Shown here one piece after another: positions 1 through 8,236 of a stretch of 32,469 nt of DNA. Within the stretch, counting starts at the first letter, position 1. Each line of letters begins with the position of its first letter. The translations under genes were made by a program, and so were the position numbers. The stretch covers positions 1 through 32,469 of the forward strand of contig DATCFU010000259.1 in the NCBI GenBank assembly GCA_036509315.1, in the 5' to 3' direction. Under the pieces are notes generated by a model that was not told the origin of the DNA, searched no databases, and saw only the letters and a program-made list of their open reading frames with translations. The stretch is from PALSA-607 sp036509315 (GTDB taxonomy: Bacteria > Actinomycetota > Actinomycetes > Acidothermales > Acidothermaceae).

Positions 1-1103
1 ACGTTGGCGATCGTGATCAGTTCTGGCTTGAGCAGGATGGACGGAACACTGCGCTTGCCCTGCGGGTCGTTCGACGTCGTCAGACCAGTGGGCGTGGTGC
101 CCTTGATCAGTGCGACCGCCAGCGTCGCGGCCGCGGTGGCCTCGGCAGTGGCGTCCTTGTAGATGGTGCAGGTCTGGGTGCCCGACAGGATGGCTTGCAA
201 GCCAGCTGCTGTTGCGTCCTGACCGGTCACCGGGATGCCCGAGAGGCCGGCGGCCTTGAGGACGGTCTCAACCGGACCGGCCATGCCATCGTTCATCACG
301 TACACGCCGTCGATCTTGTTGCCGGCGGCGGTGAGCAACTGCTGGAAGGTCTTGCCGGCCTGGGTGTTGTCCCAGTTCGGGATGGCCTGCTCGGAAACCT
401 TCTTCAGGGTGCTCTTGTCGATGACCGAGTGCGCGCCCTGACCGAACAGCGTCGCGTTGTTGTCGGTCGGTGAGCCGTCGATCATGATGATGCGACCGGT
501 GGGCTTGCCAATCTTCGCCATCGCGTCAACAAGGCACTGGCCCTGCTCGACGCCGACCTGGACGCCGTCGTAGGACGCGTAGTACGCCGCGCTACCACCG
601 AGAACGAGACGGTCGTAGTCGATGACCGGGATGTTGGCGGCCTTCGCTTCGGTCTCAACCTGAATGGACGTCGCGGGGTCGATCGACGTGATGATGAGGA
701 CCTTGACGCCTTCTTGGATCATGCCCTGCGCGATGCTCTGGAACTTGGCGTTGTCACCGAGCGCGTTCTGGATGTCGGCCTTGATGCCGGCTGCTGAGAA
801 CGCCTTGTTCAGGGCCGGACGGTCGGCGGTCTCCCACCGGGTCGACGACTGGGTGTCCGGCAGGATCACGCCGACGGTCGCACCGGTCGCAGCTGGGGCG
901 CTCGAAGCGGGGGCGGACGATGCCGCTGGGGCGCTTGTGGCGGCCGCGGGTGCGGACGTTGCCGCTGCCGGGGCGCTCGTGGTGGCGGCGACGGCCGGCG
1001 CAGAGCTGGTTGGCGCAGTGGTCTTCTTGCTGCTGCTACAGCCGGCAATACCCAGCCCGGCTACCGCCGCGACGGCAATGAGCCTGATCGCAGTCTTGTT
1101 CAT
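1..1103 (-). CDS. Sugar (xylose-type) ABC transporter substrate-binding lipoprotein, 3' end cut by window edge
   Basis: Extracytoplasmic type I periplasmic-binding protein that would deliver a sugar to an ABC permease. The start is ATG at 1103 with a purine-rich GGGG stretch just upstream; 367 codons are visible and the frame is open to the window edge, probably only a few residues short of the C-terminus. Residues 1-21 form a lipoprotein signal ending in the lipobox IAGC, followed by an Ala/Ser/Thr/Pro-rich linker to about residue 70 that would tether the domain to the membrane. The binding domain begins with VGVILPDTQSSTRW and carries the IDYDRL and YYASYDGVQVG segments that resemble E. coli XylF. 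Seen: fold-typical motifs and lipobox. Inferred: xylose or a related pentose as ligand; other sugars are possible. The permease and ATPase genes would lie to the left, outside the window. Confidence 0.85.
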   Translation of the reverse strand, partial: MNKTAIRLIAVAAVAGLGIAGCSSSKKTTAPTSSAPAVAATTSAPAAATSAPAAATSAPAASSAPASSAPAATGATVGVILPDTQSSTRWETADRPALNKAFSAAGIKADIQNALGDNAKFQSIAQGMIQEGVKVLIITSIDPATSIQVETEAKAANIPVIDYDRLVLGGSAAYYASYDGVQVGVEQGQCLVDAMAKIGKPTGRIIMIDGSPTDNNATLFGQGAHSVIDKSTLKKVSEQAIPNWDNTQAGKTFQQLLTAAGNKIDGVYVMNDGMAGPVETVLKAAGLSGIPVTGQDATAAGLQAILSGTQTCTIYKDATAEATAAATLAVALIKGTTPTGLTTSNDPQGKRSVPSILLKPELITIAN

Positions 1104-1161
1104 GCACGATCCCCTTTTTGCTCCTGGGCGCAGGACGTGGTGCCCTACAGGACTGCCCAGT

Positions 1162-1178
1162 TGTTGTGCCGCACAACA
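1162..1178. promoter_or_regulatory. Perfect 17-bp palindrome, likely operator of the sugar-binding protein gene
   Basis: TGTTGTGC-C-GCACAACA is an exact inverted repeat (8-bp arms, one central base) about 60 bp upstream of the binding-protein start. The TGTT/AACA ends and location upstream of a sugar transporter gene fit operators of sugar repressors such as the ROK or LacI families. The cognate regulator is not in the window. Confidence 0.6.
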
Positions 1179-1295
1179 TATGCACCGAGGACCCGTCAAC
1201 GTAAGGGCAACAGCGCCCATCTTTGTGTTCGGAATGGATCTGTTACATAGGCGTGACCCTGCGGGTACACGCGGCAAGGACATCTTTATGCCGTT

Positions 1296-2279
1296 TTATA
1301 ATGGTTTCTGACGGCTCGGTGCCTTCTGCTGCGCGTTCTGTAACGAGAGGACGACGGCGGTGGCGGTTGCTGCGAGCACCGCGGCGCCGGTCACATGCAA
1401 CTCGACTAGCGGCACCGGCAGTCCGCTGAAGTACTGGGCGAAGCCAACGGCTGCCTGCGCCACGAGCACGCCGATGAGTACCCGCGTCGTTCGTCGGGCC
1501 GCAGCACTCGCACCAACGGCCGTGACGCACACCGCGAGGGCCGCCGCCACGCCGACGAGCAGCATCACGAGGTCGGCATGCAGCTGGCTGATTGCTTGGG
1601 GGCGCAGGTGCAGCCGCTTCGCGGTCGCGTCTCCCGCGTGCGGGCCGCTGCCGGTGACGAGGGTGCCGACGATAAAGACGGCATAGGTGAGCGCCCAGGT
1701 CGCCAGACCGAGGCGTCTCACGACCCCAGGCAACACGAACGTGGGCGGGGCCAATTCCTGGTCAACCGGCTCGCGAGCACGCCACCACAGCACGGTGGCC
1801 GCCGCGATGAGCACCATCGACAACAGGAAGTGCCCGGCGACCGCCAGCGGGTTCAGGTGGGTGAAGATCAACACCCCGCCGACGAGAATCTGTGCGGGCA
1901 CGCCCAGCAGCGTCACCCAGGCCCACCCGAGCAGCCCTTCGCGGCGTGGTGCCGAACGCCATACCGCGAGGAAGACCGCCGCGACGGCGACCACGAGCAG
2001 CGTCGTCAGCGCCCGGTTGCCGAACTCGATGGCCTTATGAGAGGACAGCGCTCTGACGGGCACCAGGTCGCCGCTCGAGCAGTCCGGCCACGACGGGCAG
2101 CCAAGGCCAGAGTTTGTGAGGCGTACCAAACCGCCGGTCGACACAATGCCGACGTTCGCGATCAACGAGGTCAGCGCCAGTCGGCGCACCGTCGTGGGAC
2201 TAGGCCGCCTGGCCATGGCGACCGCGACCGACCGCCGGGGAGCCGGCGGGGCGGTGGGTCGAGCAGTCGATGCGGTCAT
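1296..2279 (-). CDS. ctaA: Heme A synthase (COX15/CtaA family)
   Basis: Integral membrane enzyme that oxidises the C8 methyl of heme O to the formyl of heme A for aa3-type cytochrome oxidase. It has 327 residues with about eight hydrophobic segments, near the family norm. Diagnostic motifs are GGLVRLTNSGLGCPSWPDC near residues 50-67, then EFGNR, and three single histidines in helices (AGHFLLS, QLHADLV, VELHVTG) that fit heme ligands. At the first ligand pair the usual E-x-x-H is E-F-G-N, which I believe is common in actinobacterial CtaA. The gene is divergent from sufR with a 128-bp shared upstream region and has its own promoter. From memory, M. tuberculosis also has a ctaA homologue close to its suf operon. 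The family assignment is firm. Confidence 0.93.
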   Translation of the reverse strand: MTASTARPTAPPAPRRSVAVAMARRPSPTTVRRLALTSLIANVGIVSTGGLVRLTNSGLGCPSWPDCSSGDLVPVRALSSHKAIEFGNRALTTLLVVAVAAVFLAVWRSAPRREGLLGWAWVTLLGVPAQILVGGVLIFTHLNPLAVAGHFLLSMVLIAAATVLWWRAREPVDQELAPPTFVLPGVVRRLGLATWALTYAVFIVGTLVTGSGPHAGDATAKRLHLRPQAISQLHADLVMLLVGVAAALAVCVTAVGASAAARRTTRVLIGVLVAQAAVGFAQYFSGLPVPLVELHVTGAAVLAATATAVVLSLQNAQQKAPSRQKPL

Positions 2280-2287
2280 CGCGCTCG

Positions 2288-2315
2288 ATGGTAGGGCGCG
2301 TGGTCAGGAACTCAA
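2288..2315 (-). promoter_or_regulatory. ctaA promoter, leaderless type
   Basis: On the minus strand TTGAGT (2315-2310), a 16-bp spacer and TACCAT (2293-2288) form a recognisable -35/-10 pair. The -10 ends 8 nt before the ATG at 2279, so transcription should start at or within a base or two of the start codon. There is no Shine-Dalgarno sequence. Confidence 0.6.
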
Positions 2316-2394
2316 CAGGCACCCGGACCGGCCATTCGGCAGACAGGGCCGACCTCACCCAGCAGGGGGTGTGTGCAGGCGGCGGGTAAATAGG

Positions 2395-2408
2395 TAACAT
2401 TGGTGTTG
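2395..2408 (+). promoter_or_regulatory. sufR promoter -10 overlapped by a SufR-like operator
   Basis: TAACAT (2395-2400) is a good -10 element placed 7 nt before the GTG start at 2408, implying a leaderless transcript. The same bases form TAAC-N6-GTTG (2395-2408), matching 7 of 8 defined positions of CAAC-N6-GTTG, the motif I recall for SufR of Streptomyces avermitilis. Binding here would block RNA polymerase and autorepress the whole suf operon. Confidence 0.6.
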
Positions 2409-3172
2409 TGAAATCCGCGATGGTCTCCGACGCGCCGAGGGCGCCGCTGATCGCGCCCGGCGCCGCCGCTCCGGATGACGCTCGCACGCGTGACCGGGTC
2501 GCCCGGGCCTTGCACGATCGCGGCCCCCAAAGCGCAGGTGCGTTGAGTGCCAGCTTTGGCCTCACACCCGCAGCGGTTCGCCGCCACCTCGACGCGCTGA
2601 TCGCGGCGGGGAGGGTATGCGAGGTCCCCGAGCGCAAGGTTCGCGGTCAGCTTCGGGGCCGCGGCCGCCCTGCGAAGCTCTTCGCCCTGACCGACAACGG
2701 CCACGCACTGTTTCGGCACGCCTATGACGACATTGCGGTCGAGGCCCTCAGCTATTTGCGAGACGCCGGTGGCGATGCGGCGGTGAGCGCGTTCGCGCGG
2801 CAGCGCCTGCACCGTCTCGAAGTTCGCTATGCGGCAGCGTTGGCAGAGGTGCCAGCTGATCGACGTCCGGCCGAATTGGCTGCGGCGCTCACGGCCGACG
2901 GCTACGCCGCGTCCGCCCAGCAGGCTGGCCCTGGCGTTCAGGTCTGCCAGCACCACTGCCCGATCGCGCACGTCGCAGCTGATTTCCCGCAGCTGTGCGA
3001 GGCAGAGACGGAGATGTTCGTGCGGCTCCTCGGTACGCACGTCCAGCGGCTTGCCACGATCGCGCACGGCGACGGCATATGTACGACCCACATCCCGTTG
3101 CCGCCTCTAGCGACTTCAACGCCTAGTTCCAACGTCCACCCAGTCCAACAGTCCGGAGAGGTCACCGCATGA
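2408..3172 (+). CDS. sufR: Iron-sulfur cluster sensing repressor SufR
   Basis: Cytoplasmic transcription factor of the ArsR-like winged-helix SufR family that represses the suf operon when it carries an Fe-S cluster. It has 254 residues. The HTH lies around residues 40-75 (SAGALSASFGLTPAAVRRHL), followed by the basic wing RGQLRGRGRPAKLFALT. Cluster ligands are probably Cys180, Cys184 and Cys197 (C-x3-C-x12-C) plus Cys225 near the C-terminus, the arrangement known from cyanobacterial and actinobacterial SufR. The start is GTG 2408, chosen because a -10 element sits 7 nt upstream; ATG 2420 in the same frame is an alternative. It is the first gene of the operon, and its stop overlaps the sufB start (ATGA). 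It is the orthologue of M. tuberculosis Rv1460 by family and context. Confidence 0.93.
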   Translation: MKSAMVSDAPRAPLIAPGAAAPDDARTRDRVARALHDRGPQSAGALSASFGLTPAAVRRHLDALIAAGRVCEVPERKVRGQLRGRGRPAKLFALTDNGHALFRHAYDDIAVEALSYLRDAGGDAAVSAFARQRLHRLEVRYAAALAEVPADRRPAELAAALTADGYAASAQQAGPGVQVCQHHCPIAHVAADFPQLCEAETEMFVRLLGTHVQRLATIAHGDGICTTHIPLPPLATSTPSSNVHPVQQSGEVTA

Positions 3173-4581
3173 CGACCATCGAGCACCCAGAGCTCGACCA
3201 GCTCGGCCGGTACAAGTTCGGCTGGTCCGACTCCGACGTGGCAGGGGCGGCGGCGCGGCGTGGCCTTTCCGAGGACGTCGTTCGCGACATCTCCGCAAAG
3301 AAGAGCGAGCCCGCGTGGATGCTCGAGCAGCGGTTGAAGGGCCTGCGCATCTTCGAGAAGAAGCCGATGCCGCTCTGGGGCGCCGACCTGTCGGGGATCG
3401 ACTTCGACAACATCAAGTACTTCGTGCGCTCGACGGAGAAGCAGGCCGACAGCTGGGACGACCTGCCTGCTGACATCCGCAACACCTACGACAAGCTCGG
3501 CATCCCCGAGGCCGAGAAGCAGCGCCTGATCTCTGGTGTGGCCGCGCAATACGAGTCTGAAGTCGTTTACCACAAGATTCGCGAAGACCTTGAGGCCCAG
3601 GGTGTGCTGTTCCTCGACACCGACACGGGCCTGCGCGAGCACGAAGACTTGTTCCGCGAGTACTTCGGCTCGGTGATTCCGGCTGGTGACAACAAGTTCT
3701 CCGCGCTGAACACCGCGGTGTGGTCGGGTGGCTCGTTCATCTATGTGCCGCCGGGCATCCACGTCGACATCCCGTTGCAGGCATACTTCCGCATCAACAC
3801 CGAGAACATGGGCCAGTTCGAGCGCACCCTGATCGTCGTCGACGAGGGCTCCTACATTCACTACGTCGAAGGCTGTACCGCGCCGGTGTATTCGAGTGAC
3901 TCGCTGCACAGCGCGGTCGTCGAGATCATCGTGAAGAAGAACGCGCGCTGCCGGTACACCACGATTCAGAACTGGTCGAACAACGTCTACAACCTGGTGA
4001 CGAAGCGTGCGGTCGCCCAGGCCGGCGCGACGATGGAGTGGATCGACGGGAACATCGGGTCGAAGGTGACGATGAAGTACCCGGCGGTCTGGCTCGTGGG
4101 CGAGTACGCCAAGGGCGAGACGTTGTCGGTCGCGTTCGCGGGGGAGGGTCAGCACCAGGACGCTGGCTCGAAGATGGTGCATGCCGCGCCGCATACGTCG
4201 TCGACGATCATCTCGAAGTCGGTTGCTCGTGGCGGCGGTCGCACGAGCTACCGCGGACTCGTCCAGATCATGGACGGCGCGTACGGCTCGAAGTCGACCG
4301 TGAAGTGCGACGCGCTGCTCATCGATGCGATCAGCCGTTCTGACACCTACCCCTACGTCGACGTGCGCGAAGACGACGTGTCGATGGGTCACGAAGCGAC
4401 GGTCTCGAAGGTCAGCGAAGACCAGCTTTTCTATCTCATGAGCCGCGGCATGACCGAGGACGAAGCGATGGCGATGATCGTGCGCGGCTTCGTCGAGCCG
4501 ATCGCGCGCGAACTCCCGATGGAGTACGCCCTCGAACTGAACCGGCTGATCGAGTTGCAGATGGAAGGGTCTGTGGGCTGA
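3169..4581 (+). CDS. sufB: Fe-S cluster scaffold protein SufB
   Basis: Core scaffold subunit of the SufBC2D complex on which Fe-S clusters are assembled from sulfur supplied by SufS/SufU. It has 470 residues, full family length, and no intein, unlike the M. tuberculosis protein. The conserved beta-helix region (for example SGGSFIYVPPGIHVD, residues 184-198) is present, as is the C-terminal QLFYLMSRGMTEDEA motif shared with SufD. Cys380 in STVKCDALL corresponds to the cysteine proposed as the sulfur/cluster site (E. coli Cys405). The ATG at 3169 follows GGAGAGG and overlaps the sufR stop by 4 bp. Only 3 bases separate it from the sufD start. Confidence 0.97.
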   Translation: MTTIEHPELDQLGRYKFGWSDSDVAGAAARRGLSEDVVRDISAKKSEPAWMLEQRLKGLRIFEKKPMPLWGADLSGIDFDNIKYFVRSTEKQADSWDDLPADIRNTYDKLGIPEAEKQRLISGVAAQYESEVVYHKIREDLEAQGVLFLDTDTGLREHEDLFREYFGSVIPAGDNKFSALNTAVWSGGSFIYVPPGIHVDIPLQAYFRINTENMGQFERTLIVVDEGSYIHYVEGCTAPVYSSDSLHSAVVEIIVKKNARCRYTTIQNWSNNVYNLVTKRAVAQAGATMEWIDGNIGSKVTMKYPAVWLVGEYAKGETLSVAFAGEGQHQDAGSKMVHAAPHTSSTIISKSVARGGGRTSYRGLVQIMDGAYGSKSTVKCDALLIDAISRSDTYPYVDVREDDVSMGHEATVSKVSEDQLFYLMSRGMTEDEAMAMIVRGFVEPIARELPMEYALELNRLIELQMEGSVG

Positions 4582-4584
4582 TCC

Positions 4585-5796
4585 ATGACTGAGCTCACCA
4601 CGACCGAGGATCTCGAGCTCGGCGAACTCCAGCGCGCCAAGTTGGAGATCACCGATGCGCCCGCTGCGCCTGAAGGCCACACGCATGGCCGCGGCGGCGA
4701 AGGCGGGCGCCATCTCGAGCGCACGTTCTCGCGCGACCCGCAGGCGTTTGCGGAGCCGAACAGCCGCCAGGAGATCTGGCGGTTCGCTGCGCTGCCTCGC
4801 CTTCGCTCGCTGTTCGCAGGGCCGGCCGCCGACGGGCCGCTCGCCTATTCATGGAGCGCGGACGCCCCTGTGCAGGTTGTCCCGATCACTGATTCGCGAG
4901 TGGGTGCGGTGCACACCCCGTTCGATCGGTTGTCCGCAATCGCGCTGGCGAAGGCGACTGAGGCGCTGATCGTCACGGTCGCCGGTGACGCGGTCGACCC
5001 GATTGTTGTCGGCCTGAAGGGCACCGGTGGGGTCGCGTACGGGCACGTCATCGTCGACATCGCTCCGCAGGCGACGGGAACGGTCGTGCTCGACCACGTC
5101 GGCACCGCGCAGTATGCCGCCAACGTCGAAATCAAGGTCGGCGACGGCGCATCGGTGACGGTGGTCAGCATCCAAGACTGGGACGACGACGCGGTGCACG
5201 CATCGGCGCATACCGTGCTCGTCGGCCGCGACGCGAGGGTGCGCCACATCAACATCAGCTTCGGTGGCAGCGCCGTGCGTGTCACGCCGCTCGTGAAGTT
5301 CGCCGGACCAGGCGGGGACGCCGAGATGCTGGGCCTTTTCTTCGCCGATGCGGGTCAGCACATCGACAACCGCCTGCTCGTCGACCACGCGATGCCGCAT
5401 TGCAAGAGCCGGGTCAACTATCGAGGTGCATTGCAGGGTACCGGCGCGCGTTCGGTCTGGACCGGCGACGTCATCATTCGCGCGACCGGCATCGGTACCG
5501 ATACCTACGAGGTCAACCGCAACCTGCTGCTCACGGACGGCGCGCGCGCCGACTCGGTGCCGAACCTCGAGATCTTGACGGGTGAGGTTGTCGGCGCCGG
5601 CCACGCGAGTGCGACCGGCCGATTCGACGACGAGCAGCTCTTTTACCTGCAGGCGCGGGGGATTCCGGCCGACCAAGCTCGTCGTTTGATCGTGCGCGGG
5701 TTTTTCGCTGACGTGATCGAGCGGATCCAGGTGCCGGAGCTGGTCGAGCGGTTGCTGGCAACGGTCGACCGTGAACTCGATAGCAGCATGCCGTGA
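4585..5796 (+). CDS. sufD: Fe-S cluster assembly protein SufD
   Basis: Paralogue of SufB and partner in the SufBC2D scaffold complex, thought to help iron entry. It has 403 residues. The N-terminal part is variable, and a Gly/His-rich segment GHTHGRGGEGGRHLE lies at about residues 31-45. The conserved SufB/SufD C-terminal domain includes the HCKSRVNYRGALQG segment, whose histidine matches the SufD His implicated in cluster formation (E. coli His360 region), and ends with EQLFYLQARGIPADQARRL. The ATG at 4585 is 3 bp after the sufB stop; the gene's TGA overlaps the GTG of the Rieske gene, so translation is coupled on both sides. Confidence 0.95.
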   Translation: MTELTTTEDLELGELQRAKLEITDAPAAPEGHTHGRGGEGGRHLERTFSRDPQAFAEPNSRQEIWRFAALPRLRSLFAGPAADGPLAYSWSADAPVQVVPITDSRVGAVHTPFDRLSAIALAKATEALIVTVAGDAVDPIVVGLKGTGGVAYGHVIVDIAPQATGTVVLDHVGTAQYAANVEIKVGDGASVTVVSIQDWDDDAVHASAHTVLVGRDARVRHINISFGGSAVRVTPLVKFAGPGGDAEMLGLFFADAGQHIDNRLLVDHAMPHCKSRVNYRGALQGTGARSVWTGDVIIRATGIGTDTYEVNRNLLLTDGARADSVPNLEILTGEVVGAGHASATGRFDDEQLFYLQARGIPADQARRLIVRGFFADVIERIQVPELVERLLATVDRELDSSMP

Positions 5797-6194
5797 CCAG
5801 CCGCTACGTCAAGGTTGGTGAGTGCGCCCAACTGCCCGCGCCTCGTGGCGTATTGCGCGTCCAGCTCGAGGGTGAGCCGGTCGCGATCGTCTGCACCGAT
5901 GCAGGTAGCTACTCGGCAATCTCCGACGTGTGTTCGCATGCCGAAGTCGCGTTGTCCGATGGCGACATCGACGGCAGCACTGTCGAGTGCTGGCTACACG
6001 GGTCGCGCTTCGATCTGCGAACGGGCAAACCTCTTGGCCCACCCGCAACCCGTGCGGTGCCGGTCTACGACATCAAGTTCGACGGCGATGAGGTTTATCT
6101 CAGCAGTGCCCCGGCCGAGCATTCTTCCGCTTCCTTACCCGAGCCGTCACTCAATGACACTTCACTAACACAGATTGAGAGCCCGTTGCGATGA
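5793..6194 (+). CDS. Rieske [2Fe-2S] ferredoxin in the suf operon
   Basis: Small soluble Rieske-type electron carrier, 133 residues, resembling ferredoxin subunits of non-heme iron dioxygenases. Ligands are Cys47/His49 (CSH) and Cys66/His69 (CWLH), with the typical G-S-x-F-D following. The last 25 residues are low complexity and rich in Ser, Pro and Leu. The GTG start overlaps the sufD stop (GTGA) and the TGA stop overlaps the sufC start (ATGA), so it is an integral operon member between sufD and sufC. I recall the same placement in Streptomyces suf operons but not in M. tuberculosis. No dioxygenase is nearby, so a role as electron donor to cluster assembly or as an early client protein is inferred from position only. 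Confidence 0.93.
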   Translation: MTSRYVKVGECAQLPAPRGVLRVQLEGEPVAIVCTDAGSYSAISDVCSHAEVALSDGDIDGSTVECWLHGSRFDLRTGKPLGPPATRAVPVYDIKFDGDEVYLSSAPAEHSSASLPEPSLNDTSLTQIESPLR

Positions 6195-6979
6195 GCGCGC
6201 TTGTTATCCGCGACCTGCATGTCGTCGTCAACGCCGGCACGACCGGCGAGGCTGGCGCGATCGGCACAGGTGAGGAGCCGCGCGAGATCCTGCGCGGTGT
6301 CGACCTCACGGTGAACGCAGGCGAGACGCACGCCATCATGGGCCCGAACGGCTCCGGCAAATCCACGCTCGCATACTCAATCGCGGGCCACCCGAAGTAC
6401 ACGATCACGAAGGGCTCGGTCACCCTCGACGGCCAAGACGTGCTTGCGATGAAGGTTGACGAGCGCGCTCGCGCCGGCCTTTTCCTCGCGATGCAATACC
6501 CAGTTGAGGTCGCAGGTGTATCAGTGTCGAACTTCCTGCGTACGGCAGCGACCGCGATTCGCGGCGAGGCCCCGAAGGTTCGCACCTGGGTTGGCGAGGT
6601 CAAGGGCGCGATGGCGCAGCTGCAGATCGACCCGGCGTTCTCCGAACGCAATGTGAACGAGGGCTTCTCGGGCGGCGAGAAGAAGCGCCACGAGATCCTT
6701 CAGCTCGAGTTGCTCAACCCCAAGTTCGCGGTCCTCGACGAGACTGACTCGGGCCTTGACGTCGACGCGCTGCGTGTCGTGTCCGAGGGCGTGAACAGGT
6801 TCAGGGCGCAGTCCGACCGTGGCGTCCTGCTCATCACGCACTACACCCGAATCCTGCGCTACATCGAGCCCGACTTCGTCCATGTCTTCGTCGACGGGCG
6901 CATCGTCGAAGAGGGTGGCCGCGAACTTGCCGACCGCCTTGAGGCCGAGGGCTACGAGCGCTACGCGAAGACCGCGTGA
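6191..6979 (+). CDS. sufC: SUF system ATPase SufC
   Basis: ABC-type ATPase that drives conformational change of the SufB-SufD scaffold in the cytoplasm. It has 262 residues. Walker A is GPNGSGKST (residues 55-63), the signature is SGGEKKR, Walker B is FAVLDETDSGLD, and the switch is ITHYTR, where the tyrosine after His is typical of SufC. A short insertion (NAGTTGEAGAIGTGEEPRE, about residues 13-31) after the first beta strand is unusual and Gly/Glu rich. The ATG start overlaps the Rieske stop by 4 bp; 12 bp separate it from sufS. Confidence 0.96.
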   Translation: MSALVIRDLHVVVNAGTTGEAGAIGTGEEPREILRGVDLTVNAGETHAIMGPNGSGKSTLAYSIAGHPKYTITKGSVTLDGQDVLAMKVDERARAGLFLAMQYPVEVAGVSVSNFLRTAATAIRGEAPKVRTWVGEVKGAMAQLQIDPAFSERNVNEGFSGGEKKRHEILQLELLNPKFAVLDETDSGLDVDALRVVSEGVNRFRAQSDRGVLLITHYTRILRYIEPDFVHVFVDGRIVEEGGRELADRLEAEGYERYAKTA

Positions 6980-6991
6980 GGAGGCTGTGCG

Positions 6992-8236
6992 ATGACTGAT
7001 GCCGCCTACGACGTCGAGCTGCTGCGCAAGGACTTTCCGATCCTCGAGCGACGGGTGCACGACAATCAGCCGCTGATTTATCTCGACAGCGCGAACACCT
7101 CGCAGAAGCCTCGCCAGGTGCTCGATACGCTGGCCGAGTTCTACGAGCAGCACAACTCCAACATCCATCGCGCGACGCACGCACTGGGTGAGGAGGCAAC
7201 GGCTGCCTACGAGGATGCCCGGCTGAAGGTTGCAGCGTTCATCGGCGCGCCTGAAGCTGACACGGTCATCTTCACTAAAAACTCCACCGAAGCCCTGAAC
7301 CTGGTTGCGAACGTGATGGCGTGGGGAGCCCATGGTCTGAAGCCCGGCGACGAAGTCGTCGTCACCGAAATGGAGCACCACTCCAACATCGTGCCGTGGC
7401 AGATCCTGTGCGAGCGCACGGGCGCGACGCTGCGCTGGTTCGGCGTCACGGACGACGGCCGGCTTGATCTCGCTGACGTCGACGAGCTCATCAACGAGCG
7501 CACGAAGGTGGTCGCGTTCGTACACGTGTCCAACGTGCTCGGTACCCTGAATCCGGTCGCCGCGATCGTGGCGCGGGCGCACGCCGTCGGCGCGGTCGTC
7601 GTGCTCGACGCTTCGCAGTCCGTACCTCAGCTTCCGGTCGATGTCGCCGCGCTCGGTATCGACTTCGCCGCGTTCACGGGACACAAGATGTGCGGTCCGA
7701 CCGGGATCGGCGTGCTGTGGGGCCGTCGCGATCTACTTGACGAGTTCCCGCCATTCCTCGGTGGTGGCGAGATGATCGAGACCGTCACGATGCAGGGCTC
7801 GACGTACGCGGGGCTCCCGCACAAGTACGAAGCGGGCACGCCGCCTATCGCCCAAGCTGTCGGGCTCGGCGCGGCCGTCGACTACCTGAGCAGCATCGGC
7901 ATGGACGCTGTGGCGGCGCACGAGAAGCAGATCACGACGTACGCGCTCGACGCTTTGAGCGCGGTCTCGGGATTGCGGATTCTTGGGCCGACGAACGCGA
8001 CCGACCGTGGCGGGGCCATCTCGTTTACGCTCGGCGATGTGCATCCGCACGACGTCGCACAGATTCTCGACGGGCACGGCATCGCCGTCCGTGCCGGGCA
8101 TCACTGCGGCCGGCCGATTCACCAGCGGTTCGGCGTGAGTGCATCGACCCGCGCGTCGTTCTACCTGTACACCACGCCGTCCGAGATTGACGCCTTGGTC
8201 GTCGGCCTTGAGAAGGCGAAGAGGTTCTTCGGCTGA
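6992..8236 (+). CDS. sufS: Cysteine desulfurase SufS
   Basis: PLP-dependent type II cysteine desulfurase that removes sulfur from L-cysteine as persulfide and passes it to SufU. It has 414 residues, family length. The PLP lysine is Lys232 in FTGHKMCGPTGIG. The persulfide cysteine is Cys372 in RAGHHCGRPIHQRFG. The motif EMEHHSNIVPWQ, which contacts the cofactor, is intact. The ATG at 6992 follows GAGGCTG spaced for ribosome binding. The stop shares one base with the sufU start (TGATG), giving termination-reinitiation coupling with its acceptor. Confidence 0.97.
   Translation: MTDAAYDVELLRKDFPILERRVHDNQPLIYLDSANTSQKPRQVLDTLAEFYEQHNSNIHRATHALGEEATAAYEDARLKVAAFIGAPEADTVIFTKNSTEALNLVANVMAWGAHGLKPGDEVVVTEMEHHSNIVPWQILCERTGATLRWFGVTDDGRLDLADVDELINERTKVVAFVHVSNVLGTLNPVAAIVARAHAVGAVVVLDASQSVPQLPVDVAALGIDFAAFTGHKMCGPTGIGVLWGRRDLLDEFPPFLGGGEMIETVTMQGSTYAGLPHKYEAGTPPIAQAVGLGAAVDYLSSIGMDAVAAHEKQITTYALDALSAVSGLRILGPTNATDRGGAISFTLGDVHPHDVAQILDGHGIAVRAGHHCGRPIHQRFGVSASTRASFYLYTTPSEIDALVVGLEKAKRFFG

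Noticed and set aside
664..1311. 215-codon plus-strand frame over the sugar-binding lipoprotein gene
   Set aside because: The opposite strand gives a coherent lipoprotein signal, linker and binding domain; this frame is its complement.
2938..4713. 591-codon open frame antisense to sufB
   Set aside because: It is the mirror of the highly GC-biased sufB codons; the translation is Arg/His/Val-rich with no family motifs, while the sense strand encodes a complete SufB.
4849..7684. Long minus-strand frames (275 and 387 codons) opposite sufD, sufC and sufS
   Set aside because: Shadow frames of codon bias; low-complexity composition and full overlap with well-identified genes.
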